Positions 39,501 through 48,471 of a DNA stretch of 64,000 nt are shown piece by piece (positions within the stretch are counted from its first letter, which is position 1; every line of letters begins with the position of its first letter). The notes below the pieces were generated by a model. That model did no database searches. It had not been told where the DNA came from and was given only the letters and a program-made list of their open reading frames with translations. The stretch covers positions 19,333,578 through 19,397,577 of the forward strand of contig WMCF01000008.1 in assembly GCA_009792885.1 (NCBI GenBank), read 5' to 3'. Source of the stretch: Eremophila alpestris peregrina (taxonomy: Eukaryota > Chordata > Aves > Passeriformes > Alaudidae). Both the position numbers and the translations under genes were made by a program.

Positions 39501-42500
39501 GGAAAACATGAAAGCACAGCTTTGGAAAACAAAACTGTGAAGTTGTCCACAGAAAGAAAACCCAGTTAAACCAAATGCACTTAATCAGGCAAAGAATGAC
39601 TAAGTCCTCATGCCTGTTTAATGAATTGGGCTACTGTTGGAAACAGGCCTCTTAAGTGGCTTTATGCTGCTTACTTTGTTTTTATTTGATTTCTTGGTGC
39701 TTTGTTTACCTAGGAAAGTACAGCTTAGTGTGGCTGCTGTTTTCAGTGACATGGACTGTCTGTACTCCTGCAGATAGAAACAAAACCTAGTGCAATTAGA
39801 TTTAATGGGAGGTTTGCCATGGATTTCAGTCAGGAATGGTACTAGTTCCTTCATGATCCAGAAGGAAAGCAGCTTTGCTTTTTTTGAATGACGCATAGCT
39901 TTTCTGCATATTTAATAGTAGTTCAGACTACATGTGTGAGGTGTAGATGATTACACCTTTGCTACTTTGAGCTTTGTTCTGAAGAGAAGCATAACATTTA
40001 TATCTTAAAACAATATTGCACCAAGGGATCTCTTTGATGAAAGAGATCATGAAAATAATAGGAATAATTCCAAACTGTACTCTATTTGTCAAACATGAGC
40101 TAACCCCATGATAAAGGGATAGAAATGCTGATATATGGTATTTATAATTTTGATAACAAACCAAATCTCAATAATCTGACTCCAGACTTGACACTTCTGC
40201 TTAAGCAGTGAAAATCTAACAGAAAGAGCATTGGTGCTTAGATTTAATTTCCACAAATCCCAGTATCAAGTCTCACCATTTTTTGAGAAACAATGTTGCA
40301 ATACATACCAATGTTGTGAACGTTCCTTATGATGTCTCTTTTCTGTAAGGCCTGAAAATACCATAGTTCATGCAGCTGTACTTTGCCTTGTCAGCTCTCT
40401 GGAGTTAGGCTTTCACATCACTAAGATATGACTATGAAATTATTAAGTGTATACTTACCACCTTTTCCTTCAGGTTCTATAGGCAGCACTGATATTGCTG
40501 CCTTCTTAATGCTTAAATAGGCCTTGCTCTAACCTTAGCAGGCATCCTTTCATTGTGGTCTTAACCAAGAGCAGAAATACTGGTTTCCCACCTTCTGTAT
40601 TGATTTGGAGACAGCTGCTTCCACTGTTCAGTCAGTAGAATCTCTTGTTCCTCTTGAGAAAGGGCTTTTTCTCTGATCAAGTCCTAAACATGCAACACAA
40701 CCTGAAAATTCCATCTGATATTTTTCTGTGTGTGAGAAAACAGAAGGTCACCATTCTGGGCTCTTTTCCAAGTTCTATCTGACCCAACACATACTTTTCC
40801 AGGTATTTTCCACTGATTAATACTGAAGGGTGATCTCAGTAATCAGTCTTTGTTATTGCATAAGGTTTAGAAACCACCAAACTCTGTTGCATGGTGAAAA
40901 AAGCATGTGGGGTGTGCTCAGTAGTTGCAGCCAGCACAGAATCTTGTTGCTGAAACTGAAGAACATGATTTTCACTTCGATGTTACCCAATGAATTAGAA
41001 ACCAGGATCCAGTGCCAGTCAAACTGGCACAACTGCAGTTTGCAATGCTGGGTCCTGGAAGCTGAATCACAGTAACGGAGGGGCAATGGCAGCTGCACAG
41101 GGAAGCCTTGCACAGCTTGTTCCTAGACAAGCTTGAACTGGTGCAGCCTTTCACTCCAGTTCTGGAGCTGCCTCACTCACTACCATCTAAAAGAAGCTCT
41201 GGGGTGCTGGCTAGGCATGCTCACAGCCTAGGATGTTACCACTCCTGTGTGACCACAGCTCTACAGAGCACCAAAACTGCTCTGGCTTGGTGGGGTTTTG
41301 TTGGTTCTTGTTGCTACAGGAATGGTTGTTCTGCCATGATACCTTTTGTCCTTTTGAGGAGCTCATATTTGTCAATAAAGTTAAAGAGGAGGCTGCCACC
41401 AAAAGCCCTGCTTTTCTTTAGTATGTGTGGTTCAGAAGTACTTTGAAACCTATGAAAAACTTGAAAATCAAGAATATTTTGATTCTTTGTAGTTAAAATA
41501 TCTCAAAGTTCAAAAACTAGAAGTTTGATGTGCACTTAAGAGCCATAACCCTAGCATATTTTACTTGAAGTTTTTATTAAAGGCCATATAATGAGAAATC
41601 TCCATTCAAAAATATTTAAAAATTTACAGTAAATACAGACCTCTATAATCAAGACAAATGAGTGGTCTAAACACCATAATTAAAACTTCCACTGGATAGA
41701 GGCCTGTGTACAAAAGACTTTTGCATTCATAAATATTAGAGAACCACACATAAGTATTTTAAAATTTTCTATATATGCTGCTAAGAGTCTCATTTTCTGT
41801 CTGGTATCTAACACCCCCACAGAAATGATAAAGCTTCCAAAAAAACCAATAAAATAACCTGGCATATTCTTCATCTCCTTCCTAAAAGTAGACATAGCAT
41901 TTTAGGAATGTACAATTGAATCTTTCACCTAGATGGTTCAATAAGCATAATGCTGTTAAAAAAAATAATAAGACCCTTAGAATTGAAATAATAAAGTTCA
42001 GTATTTCTGGCTCTAAATCAGGAGTGGCAAAGCCCTTCTAAACTGAATATACCTGTTAAGTACTTCAGAGAGTCCTTGTAAATGTGAGTCCTGTGTAAAG
42101 AAATGTGTATTGTTTTCTAGAATTTCAATCCATTTTTTTGAACCCAAATGACATAAATCATCACCTTCTGTCTGTTTTTATTGTCAATAAGTCTTTCAGG
42201 CTCCATTTCATGACTCCTATTCATATTCTCACTTGTGGCTTAACAAGCAAAGGCTTTTGCAGCCATGTATTCTCTAACACTGTGCAAATAGTTGTCGAGC
42301 CCTGCAGTTTATTTCCACTAATCCTGCTTTAATCAGAAGTCTGAGTACCTTTAGTGAAAGCAGACAGTCTTTGCGAGTTAGCTACCATGATTTGATTTGG
42401 AAAGATTCTTCTAAGAGGTTGAATTGCTAACATTGTCTTCACCTCCACATTATCTAAAGAGCCTTTAGCCTCATATAATATTAGTTTTATTAATGAGCAT

Positions 42501-44185
42501 TCTGGAAGGTACAGACATGGCTCATAATGCACATATTACATAAACATTAACTTTAGGGACCTGAGCCATGACTGAATGCAAACCCAGAGTGTTTACTGGT
42601 GTATTGCTTGGTGGATTTGTTCAGTTTGTAACAACACCTTTCCTAGGAAGTACAAACTCTTTTATTACCACAAATAAACTCAAGCTTTCCATTTCTTTTA
42701 TTGTAAATCATAGAATAATCATGGTGTGGGATCACATAGAAGTAGAAATCCATGATCTTCTGCTTTCTTGAATATTGCTGGGTAAAAGAAGTGATTAAAA
42801 TAAAATAATACTTTTTAAATTTTATTTTATAATACTTTATAGAAAATAGTATTTCTTAACATGTCATTTCTTTACCAGTGAATTTATGATATTTGGTGTT
42901 TTCCTTACACACCTATTTCAAAGATTCTGTAAATGCTTAAGAATTCCAGTCTTCATTTTTCTTTATGAAATTACTTAAAAATGAATCAAAATGAGGTCAG
43001 AAAAATTCTTTCATTCCTCTTCTTCCATCAGTTTTGTTTCCTTCCTTTAGAAGGAATCAGTGCTTATACCATGTGCATGTTTGTAGAGTGGGGATTGTCT
43101 TACCTTTCTTCTTCATTCCAATCCTTTGATTGGTTTGAACAAAATGTCTAGAAAGTTAGTGGTGTCAAAGGCATTCAGTTAGCTGATATTTTTGTACAAT
43201 TAGGATCTAGACAGAGAATATATCTCCAAATTTTTTGATTTTTCTGTGAACAATAATGTGGTTGGAGGACAGTCAGTGGCAGACATTGTGAATTCAGTCA
43301 AATCAGAGATATTACAAACTTTTCTAACTGCTGGAAAAGTTCATGAAGGTTTTATAAGTAAATAGACAACACATATCCCATGCCTCAATAATGCATTTGT
43401 TTTGAGTCTTTGATGTCTAAGGAGGGAGGAAGAAGCATTTCACAACTTTTTTCTCCTTGAACTCAGTAAAATTTGCAGCCAAAAAAGGTCATCTTTATTA
43501 GATGTGTTTTAAAGTAGGTTCTAGGAATTTTGTTTGACAAGGTGCTATTAGCTAAAACTCTCAGACTACTTCAACAAATAGTGTGATCTGAGCAGCCTTA
43601 ACTCTCATGCCTTTGAGTGCTTTGAGTTTCCTGGTTCTGAAGTGGTCATAGAGCTGATGATCAATAAATATTGATGCACTGATTATGTGAATACAGAATA
43701 CTGACCACATGTCCCCTCTGGGACTTTATTTCTGAAAGTAATACAAATTTCTGAAGTGGGGAACTTACTTCTTACCAAAGAAATGGATTCTACATCTTTA
43801 ATTTCCAGGGTGAAAGGGAGATCTGGAAATCTGTTTAGCAGAGGATTTTGTTCTCACTCTTTTTTCAATGGGCAGAGTATGATTGGCAGTTAAAAGGTGT
43901 GAGTTTCTGTAATTGCCACATATATCCTAAAAGGAAGGACTATGCACTTATCTATCTACCTTTCCTCATTTTCAGATTCAAGGCTTCAGCATTATAAACA
44001 ACCAGTTTTCCTATGCAAGTGACTGTACAGGTTTCTTCACTCCTGGAATTTGGATGGGCTTGGTGACATCTGTAATTTTACTGTGGATCCTGACCTATGG
44101 AATCCATATGGTCATGCAGCTCACAACAAACAGCAGATTTGATGATCCCAAAGGTCCAGCTCTGTCAGTTCCTCAGACAGAATAG
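387..44185 (+). CDS. ATP6AP1L: V-ATPase accessory subunit S1-like (Ac45 family), nine visible exons, 5'-partial
   Basis: This is a type I membrane glycoprotein of the Ac45 (ATP6AP1) family, which associates with the V0 sector of the vacuolar proton pump and assists its assembly and sorting in endomembranes. Joined exons are 387-513, 606-674, 7433-7626, 8605-8648, 12182-12267, 31487-31728, 32319-32372, 39078-39315 and 43976-44185; phases agree throughout and give 420 residues (residue 1 = Ser at 388). Family landmarks in order are HEGQ and LVLFLQD (exon 1), PSSLVLPAVD (66-81), TAVRPSR (about 167-173), YSFHC (316-320), FSYASDC (362-368), PGIWMG, and RFDD-x-KGP in the tail. The family is usually about 470 residues, so the missing start (signal peptide plus roughly ten residues) fits one or two exons left of the window. 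No frameshift or stop is visible, so it looks functional. I prefer ATP6AP1L to ATP6AP1 because of moderate divergence and extra cysteines; synteny (expected RPS23/ATG10 nearby) cannot be tested here. Confidence 0.85.
514..605 (+). other. Intron 1 (92 bp)
   Basis: A very short phase-0 GT-AG intron between two well-supported exons. The sequence reads gtatgt ... tttttcag with a T-rich 3' end. Confidence 0.8.
606..674 (+). CDS. ATP6AP1L: ATP6AP1L visible exon 2
   Basis: The acceptor tttttcag ends at 605. The exon encodes residues 43-65, LSIDDFTYF...NPFQNVQ, matching the family segment LSIEDFT. It ends at CAG followed by gcaagc, a GC donor close to the known AG|GCAAGT consensus. A weak GT donor six bases earlier (gttcag at 669) would stay in frame but delete two residues (Val-Gln). 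The uninterrupted alignment with ATP6AP1 favours the GC donor. Confidence 0.85.
3930..4110 (-). mobile_element. Degenerate CR1/L3-like LINE reverse-transcriptase relic
   Basis: Read on the minus strand, this stretch translates to a segment with VYLDPHKALGKVL, which resembles the reverse-transcriptase motif A context (YLDFSKAFDxV) of CR1-group LINEs. It is preceded by SID-like sequence and followed by a decayed KKLSCFGER segment. Asp at the start of the motif is kept, but Phe-Ser is replaced by Pro-His and the second Asp is lost. The ends are not definable by eye. This looks much older than the other CR1 copies in the window. Confidence 0.5.
5560..6560 (+). mobile_element. Solo-LTR-like avian endogenous retroviral element
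   Basis: A ~1-kb GC-richer block in AT-rich intron. It starts near ggtgggtgggctacaggggtgg, has a TATA-like catattttaaac at about 5697, an internal degenerate ~45-bp repeat, a T-rich region with a decayed polyadenylation signal (about 6340-6400), and ends in ccagggtcaacccaccacaaca at 6560. This agrees with my memory of a common long-LTR repeat of bird genomes, but I do not assign a family name. No gag, pol or env sequence adjoins it, so it looks like a solitary LTR. Open frames on both strands inside it are by-products of GC content. Confidence 0.65.
6011..6170 (+). repeat. Degenerate ~45-bp tandem repeat inside the LTR
   Basis: Units begin at about 6011, 6060, 6105 and 6150 (spacing 49, 45 and 45). 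They share a core like agggacccacgctggagca followed by a gaaggactg-type half. The last unit is truncated. Confidence 0.6.
7433..7626 (+). CDS. ATP6AP1L: ATP6AP1L visible exon 3
   Basis: The acceptor is ttattacag; the donor AG|gtagga is at 7627; the exon ends with two bases of a split Ser codon. It encodes residues 66-129, opening with EILQSSPSSLVLPAVD, the best-conserved early motif of the family. Three N-glycosylation sequons lie close together (NVT, NIS, NAS). Cys82 sits where ATP6AP1 has a tryptophan. Confidence 0.92.
7627..8604 (+). other. Intron 3 (978 bp)
   Basis: GT-AG intron from gtagga to ctttttctctag. No repeat or further exon recognised in it. Confidence 0.8.
8605..8648 (+). CDS. 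ATP6AP1L: ATP6AP1L visible exon 4 (44 nt)
   Basis: A microexon-sized coding segment. The acceptor ctttttctctag ends at 8604; the donor gtaagc is at 8649. It encodes SDLKEISTLEAIAEN and the first base of an Asp codon. It is supported by exact phase agreement with both neighbours and by alignment to the family segment just before NDEVIG. Confidence 0.85.
8649..12181 (+). other. Intron 4 (3.5 kb)
   Basis: GT-AG intron from gtaagc to tctatttacag. It contains one antisense CR1 copy (9668-10310). The remainder is AT-rich, with a short TTTA run near 11790-11812, and shows nothing else I can name. Confidence 0.75.
9668..10310 (-). mobile_element. CR1 LINE, 5'-truncated, antisense
   Basis: Begins with tatcatagaatatgctgagttggaagggaccc, the reverse complement of a CR1 3' end. 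It continues through CR1 3' UTR into the C-terminal reverse-transcriptase region, where the minus strand reads a decayed version of the SALVRPHLEYC...LERVQRRA-type segment. It is broken by frameshifts and truncated at its 5' end. Confidence 0.85.
12182..12267 (+). CDS. ATP6AP1L: ATP6AP1L visible exon 5
   Basis: The acceptor tttacag ends at 12181; the donor gtgagt is at 12268; the end is phase 0. It encodes the remainder of Asp145 and residues 146-173, including KIIGRV and YTAVRPSR, both aligned with Ac45 (xVIGQV, LTAVRPSR). The last Arg forms part of a candidate furin-like site completed by exon 6. Confidence 0.92.
13012..14580 (-). mobile_element. CR1 LINE with endonuclease and RT remnants, internally deleted
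   Basis: The 3' end is at 13012 (tggaatcatagaatcattaagattgg, reverse strand). Moving 5' on the minus strand there is 3' UTR, the RT C-terminus (KDLGVLVTAAEHD...CAQVAKLANGIL, 13426-13671), an EDRDWEQ-like linker, the KAQLELNLATAVRDNKK linker (13839-14156), and the endonuclease C-terminal half (FLTHLVSEPTRFGALLDLLF, 14276-14470, and DFNLPDACW to about 14572). The RT core between the linker and KDLGVLV is missing. Catalytic sites are decayed: the usual GDFN reads EDFN, and the usual HSDH reads HSYP. It is a dead copy. Confidence 0.85.
16388..16818 (+). mobile_element. CR1 LINE 3' end, sense orientation
   Basis: Contains the CR1 segment gagcacctctt...ttcagcctggggaagag, the GGAACTGTTCAAGGCCAGGC-type region, and ends in ggcattctatggttctatgat, the sense CR1 3' terminus. 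It is the only CR1 copy in the window that lies in the same orientation as the host gene. Confidence 0.9.
22993..23100 (-). mobile_element. Short CR1 3' fragment
   Basis: Starts accatagaatcattaaggttggaaaagacc, a near-perfect reverse complement of the CR1 3' end, then decays after about 100 bp. Confidence 0.85.
26843..26985 (-). mobile_element. Short CR1 3' fragment
   Basis: Reads agggttggaagggaccctaaagatcat and then tccaacctggccctaaacacttccaag, the antisense CR1 3' UTR order. The terminal tcatagaat repeat itself is lost. Confidence 0.8.
27605..27623 (+). repeat. A19 homopolymer
   Basis: Nineteen consecutive A within intron 5. No recognisable retroposed gene lies immediately upstream. Confidence 0.9.
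29470..30113 (-). mobile_element. Retroelement relic with SGNH/GDSL-type esterase domain
   Basis: The minus strand carries two overlapping open stretches in different frames (30113-29904 and 29931-29524). The second includes a W-C-x(6)-FVDHG segment followed by SDRMHLSQRG, which resembles the C-terminal D-x-x-H catalytic block of SGNH hydrolases. Esterase domains of this type are known in ORF1 of CR1-like LINEs and in other vertebrate retroelements. The frame change near 29904-29931 breaks it. The right-hand flank at 29470 (tctcagaatcactgaacatcctgagctgg) resembles a CR1-style start, so it may be a composite insertion. Assignment to a particular element is inferred, not proven. Confidence 0.55.
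31487..31728 (+). CDS. ATP6AP1L: ATP6AP1L visible exon 6
   Basis: The acceptor tgttattccag ends at 31486; the donor gtgagt is at 31729; the exon ends with two bases of a split Thr codon. It encodes residues 174-253. ISRR joins RPSR of exon 5 to give overlapping RxxR motifs. Sequons NVT, NNT, NFS, NRS, NAT and NTT (the last completed by exon 7) make this the most heavily glycosylated part. Cys211 and Cys248 flank the ILF...NFS core, where ATP6AP1 has no cysteine at the first position by my recollection. Confidence 0.92.
31729..32318 (+). other. Intron 6 (590 bp)
   Basis: GT-AG intron, gtgagt to cttattcttag. No repeat recognised. Confidence 0.8.
32319..32372 (+). CDS. ATP6AP1L: ATP6AP1L visible exon 7 (54 nt)
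   Basis: The acceptor cttattcttag ends at 32318; the donor AG|gtaact is at 32373. It encodes TLSLKYTNPVNGISSLEIR across split codons at both ends and aligns with the family LSLTYE beta-strand segment. At 54 nt it would be missed by simple open-frame searches. Confidence 0.85.
32918..33740 (-). mobile_element. CR1 LINE, 5'-truncated, antisense
   Basis: Starts agaatcaaagaattgtttacattgaaaaatacc (decayed CR1 3' end) and runs through 3' UTR into the RT C-terminus. There the minus strand reads AKKAKGILSCISNSVASRSRAGIVPLYSALVRPHLK in part and a DLGVLV segment in a shifted frame. Frameshifts and a 5' truncation inactivate it. Confidence 0.88.
35385..35595 (+). mobile_element. Old LTR 3' fragment (avian ERV-type)
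   Basis: The order cttattaagctgtctttatcttgacccactag, then a C/T-rich stretch, then ggctgctggctggtatcaacctataacac matches, from memory, the 3' part of a common avian ERV LTR that ends in a ...ggctggggttaaaccacgaca-like sequence. It is strongly diverged; boundaries are approximate. Confidence 0.5.
36831..36867 (+). repeat. 18/19-bp tandem duplication
   Basis: gtacataatgtctctaat is followed directly by gtacataattgtctctaat; the second copy has one extra t. Confidence 0.85.
39078..39315 (+). CDS. ATP6AP1L: ATP6AP1L visible exon 8
   Basis: The acceptor ttgttcctag ends at 39077; the donor gtgagt is at 39316; the end is phase 0. It encodes residues 273-351, with FYEVSARKW matching the family YPVSARHW motif, an NVS sequon, and YSFHC carrying Cys320, the first of the conserved membrane-proximal pair. 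It is the second-longest exon after exon 6, and forms most of the conserved membrane-proximal luminal domain. Confidence 0.93.
39316..43975 (+). other. Intron 8 (4.7 kb)
   Basis: GT-AG intron from gtgagt to tcctcattttcag. I recognise no CR1, LTR or exon in it. It is AT-rich throughout, apart from a slightly GC-richer patch at 40.9-41.4 kb with overlapping chance open frames on both strands. Confidence 0.7.
43976..44185 (+). CDS. ATP6AP1L: ATP6AP1L last coding exon
   Basis: The acceptor tcctcattttcag ends at 43975; the stop TAG is at 44183-44185. It encodes residues 352-420: FSYASDC with Cys368 (pairs with Cys320 in the family), FF-x-PGIWMG, a single transmembrane helix of about 22 residues (44048-44113), and a cytosolic tail with RFDD-x-KGP ending SVPQTE. 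The TM and tail are the most diagnostic features of the Ac45 family. Confidence 0.95.
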   Translation: MQGFSIINNQFSYASDCTGFFTPGIWMGLVTSVILLWILTYGIHMVMQLTTNSRFDDPKGPALSVPQTE

Positions 44186-44680
44186 CTGTGGATTCACTTA
44201 ATGCCACTTGCTTTTCCTGCTCTGATGTTTATGATTTTTATAACCTTCTAACTTCATATGTTTAACTTAAAAAAATATAGAAAACTACATGTAAAAATGA
44301 TCCTTATGCTTGACAACAATAATAATTCTATCTGTTATTATGATCATTTAACAGTTTTTTGTGTTAAGGTTCTGAAATGAGACTGTAAGGTTATTACTCT
44401 GGCTATTAGAAAGACCATTGAAAACTTACTTCAGATTAACTTTTATTGACAAAGAAAACATACCAAAACATAGATAATTGGGAAGGATAAAATATTTGAT
44501 GACAAATTATATGTTGTTATATGGTCTCTCTAAAGGCTCTTTAATGTAATTATGATGCTATGTATTAAGAAATTTTAACTGTGTTGTGAAATTTTTTCTC
44601 TTGAGTAAAACATCGAGAAATGTACAGAACAAATAAAGTATAAGTCACTAAATAAAGGGTCCTGAGAAGTCTTTTCAAAA
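44186..44680 (+). other. ATP6AP1L: ATP6AP1L 3' untranslated region
   Basis: AT-rich sequence from the stop codon to a predicted cleavage site about 15-30 bp after the last polyadenylation signal. A GT-containing stretch (cagatgtggt) follows near 44695. The exact end is inferred. Confidence 0.65.
44632..44656 (+). terminator. Tandem AATAAA polyadenylation signals
   Basis: Canonical AATAAA hexamers at 44632-44637 and 44651-44656, about 450 bp after the stop codon. Either could set the mRNA 3' end. Confidence 0.75.
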
Positions 44681-47600
44681 TGCATCACTTTGCTCAGATG
44701 TGGTATCACAAAAGAGAATGGGCAGATTAAGGTTTAGCTTCCATCTAATGTTATCTTACGCTTGTGAGAATTTCGTTGAGTAATGCTGACTTGTGTTTGC
44801 TTTAGCTGTGGACAGCTGATGGGAGGTCACTCAGTGGCAGATAGGTCCTTGTCCAAACTGGTCACAAAATTAGATTTGGTGTCCTGGCAATGAATGCAAA
44901 TTTTCAAGTTCAGAACCTGTTACAATATCGCGTGCTGGTGCAGACAGCATCTTAACAAAGGTAAGGTAGTTTTCTCAGCCTCCTCCATTTCCCAGGCATC
45001 TTTGGAAAAGTTATAAAGTTCATTAAAAAAGGGGAAAAATAATACTGTATTGTAGTAGTGCAGATTTAAACCAAGCAGGTATTTTCCATATAAGGAAAAA
45101 GGATTTCCGTTTTGCCATAAGACTTAAAAGGAAAAAGCCCTAGAAACTTCTCTGCTCTCCTAGCAGCCATTGGCTCAATGCCAAGACAGAAACACGGATT
45201 GGTCTCTTTACCTATCTTTCAGAAATGTAGCCATTCTCTATTGGGCAGTTTGCCAAAAATCCCACCTGAGTCATCCTGTACTTAAGGCGGAGCACAAAGC
45301 TTCTCAGTGCTTCTTGGGATGTCACAGCAAGGTGCAATGCTTGCATGTACCTGTGCTCGGGTTCTATTTTGTTCATTATCATTTATTATTTTATAAGTTC
45401 ATTAAACCTTTTGCTTTACAAAACATACCCAATGAGCCATCTGGCAAATTATTTTTAAGCCATTTCTGTGAGGTGCAGGCACCCTCAGACTTGATACACC
45501 TTCATTTGGCTCACTCCAGTCTGGCCATGTGCAAGAATGTATCGCTATTTAAAATCATTAGAAGAACTGTTTAAGTTGGAGCATTTTGTGGTCATCTCAG
45601 TGCTTCTAGAAGCCTGAAAGCATTCACAGTGTGCTGTATTCTGCAATTAATAGAAACATTACATCTCCTAATTGGGTCATCTGATTATGGAGTGAATTAC
45701 TAAATTTTATGTAGAACTAGGAAATTGCAAAAGAGCAATGGTAAAAAATGGTGAAAATAAGACTTGTTTCTTTTGGAATTTTTTTATGACTGTGCATGTT
45801 CAATTAGTAGTTAAAAACCCCAAAAATATAATTTTGACAAAATTACATTAACGAAATGAGAAAAATTCTAACTTTTCTGATCTTGATCCATGTCACAGTA
45901 CAGTGATACAGAGGAAAGACAGTTAGAACCAACTATTTAATTAGACAGACAGCAGTTTCTATCCATCATTTCTGGGTTTCAAGCTTTTATTATGCAGTCC
46001 AAAAATTAGATTAAATGCTTCTGAAGCTATTCCTTCTGAATCATTCAATCCAGACCTGGAAAACAAAAGGGAAGTGTCATATAACTAGCAGAGGTGTCTC
46101 CAGCGCTGTAATATTTTTCCCAAATGCTTTTCAGAACCTCAAAGAATGCATTCTGTGTAGATCTACACAGAACCTCTGTGTTAGAAAGGTATAATTTCTT
46201 TGCACAAATTAGTTGCCAGGAGACAACTGGACTTGTTTTATTAATTCTCCCTTTGAAGCAAGTTGTATGAATGTGATGAGAAAATTGACATAATACTCAT
46301 GTAACAATCACTAGAAGAAGGAAAGTCTATGCAAAGGACTTGATTCGTAGGAAACAGCTTTCTTAGGATTTTATCTAGCTTCAGTAAAATTTGGAAAAGA
46401 TTTTGTTCAACAGTGGTGATAAAAAGATCTGAAGAAGAGTTTTACCAGGCTACCTATCTTAGGATTCTATCTCCAGCAGTGGTGTGAGTATGGGAGCATC
46501 TGCTCCCTGCAGATGTTTACTCTCCACCATTTAGCTCAGGTATTTCCTCAACCAGAAGTGTTACCTTTCTATTTAATAACTCAGGGTATAGCTAGAGCCC
46601 ATTAATTTGTCCAGCTTGCTCTTGAGCCTTTGGGCTCTCATACAGCTCAGTGTCTTGAATATACTATGGGAATGCTTATGTCCTCTCTTGCTTGCCTGGG
46701 ATGGACTCTGGAGAAGAGGGCAAGGAAACAGTCTCATATTGACTGTACCATGAGGAAAAGATAAGCCTCTTTCAGAAGATTTGTTTGATGTGTTTGATAT
46801 TACACATTTCAAGCTGAAGGTAAAGGCATTTTTAATGGAGAAAAAGCTTTTTCTTTCTACGCTCTCTCAAAGGAAGGCTACCATGCTTTGGCAAGTAGGG
46901 CCTGTGGGGGCATGTAGATTGTTTCCATAGTGACTCCGGTGGGTTATCTTTATAATGGAAAGATCAAACAGGCTTATCCTTGTGACATCTGTGCTGGAAA
47001 ACACATCAGGAAAAGAAAGGAACTATCTACAGCTCTAGATGTCCTGTGGGCTCTGGGGACAATGGCCTGTCTGTCATGGAAAGAAACTGCTCTCTGTACA
47101 CATGGGATGGGTTCACCTTGGCTGGCTGGCACACACCCACCCTGCTTCTTGGGTCTGTTCTCACAGGGGCCACGTGACAGCACCTGGACAGATACCCAAA
47201 ACCCTGCCTCAGAGGGCCATGCAGGCTGCTGGGGTCCCCATGCCCCTGAAAACCCTGCAGCTGCACATCACACTCCCTGTGGCTGGAGACAAAGACAACT
47301 GACCACTTGGGTCAGCAGGGCTGGCTTCCTTCTTTGTAAATAGGACTGTGCCTCAGGAAATTTTAGGAGGATTTTGCACCTGTCTGTGTTTGTTTCCTTT
47401 TCTGAATAAAGTGGAAACCCTGTCAGGAGCTTTCCAGTTCTGCATTCTTCTGATTTCACAATTCAGCTTAATCATAAAGGTACTTGTTAAAACATGCCTG
47501 TTTTGGGAGCTGTTCCAGACAGAATATTAGCTCTGTCTGGAAAAGTGTGAGCCTTTAGGACTTCTACCAGAGTTTGCTGAATTTATCAGAAGTACCAACT

Positions 47601-48471
47601 TTGGTGTGTGCTAGCTCACTTCTCTAGCAATTTAAAAAATATATAGTAAAGATGAAGGGGATGATGGTAGGAGTATGAGCTAGAAAAGTAAAGCTTTTTT
47701 TTCAGTTACACAGGTACAAATTAAATTTTATGGAAAAAAACCCAGGAACTTTAAAGAACTATCACAAAACTCGAAAAAAATCAATTTAACTCTGATGAAT
47801 CAAGATTAAAACCAGAGAAACCCTAAAACTAAACACAAAGGTCTTTAAGAAATAAGGTTTTTCATCACAAAATTCAGCAACAATCATTTGTTGAAAGAGA
47901 TAGCTGAGGTGGAGCTAGAATCTGAACCTCCTGATTTGTGTCCTGGTCTGTTGGTTTCTCTGCCTGTGAAATTACTCATTTCACAAATCACAGAAGCCCA
48001 TCAATGACTTGTAATGACACAGCATTGTAATAGTATTTTTATGTAGCCAATAAAGGAAGACGTTATTCCATCTGCAAGGGAAAGCTCAGTGAAGTAATTA
48101 GCTCCTCCTTTCTTTCTGTGTGACTAATAAATTATATGCAAATCTAAATCAGCTGAATTATTGGGCAGTGCCCAGGCATTAAAGCATTCTGTAATTATTT
48201 CAGCATAAACTGAAGTCAAACAGGAGAAGCTATATAGGCTGAAAACAAGGAATGACCTTGAAAAGCTAATTCCTGAGATAATCAGAGACACAAGAAGAAT
48301 TCTGAATGTTGGATACTGGTCACTGCTGGCAAAAAAATAGCAGTAGTGGTGATGATTTTTGGAGCAAGTAGAATGGCAATCGTATCATTACACTGAACAA
48401 GATGAAGAGATGATGCACACAACGGGGTCAGGGGACTCCTTTTCCTGAAGGCTGTTTTTTAATCTTGCATT
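44681..48471. other. Intergenic DNA, no recognised gene
   Basis: Contains an open stretch at 45170-45574 and a GC-richer open stretch at 46930-47343 followed by AATAAA at 47405-47410. Neither has an ATG at its start or resembles a family I know. I see no CR1 here. Confidence 0.5.

Noticed and set aside
40830..41446. Several overlapping 60-112-codon open stretches in intron 8
   Set aside because: They occur on both strands in the same patch and none resembles a known family.
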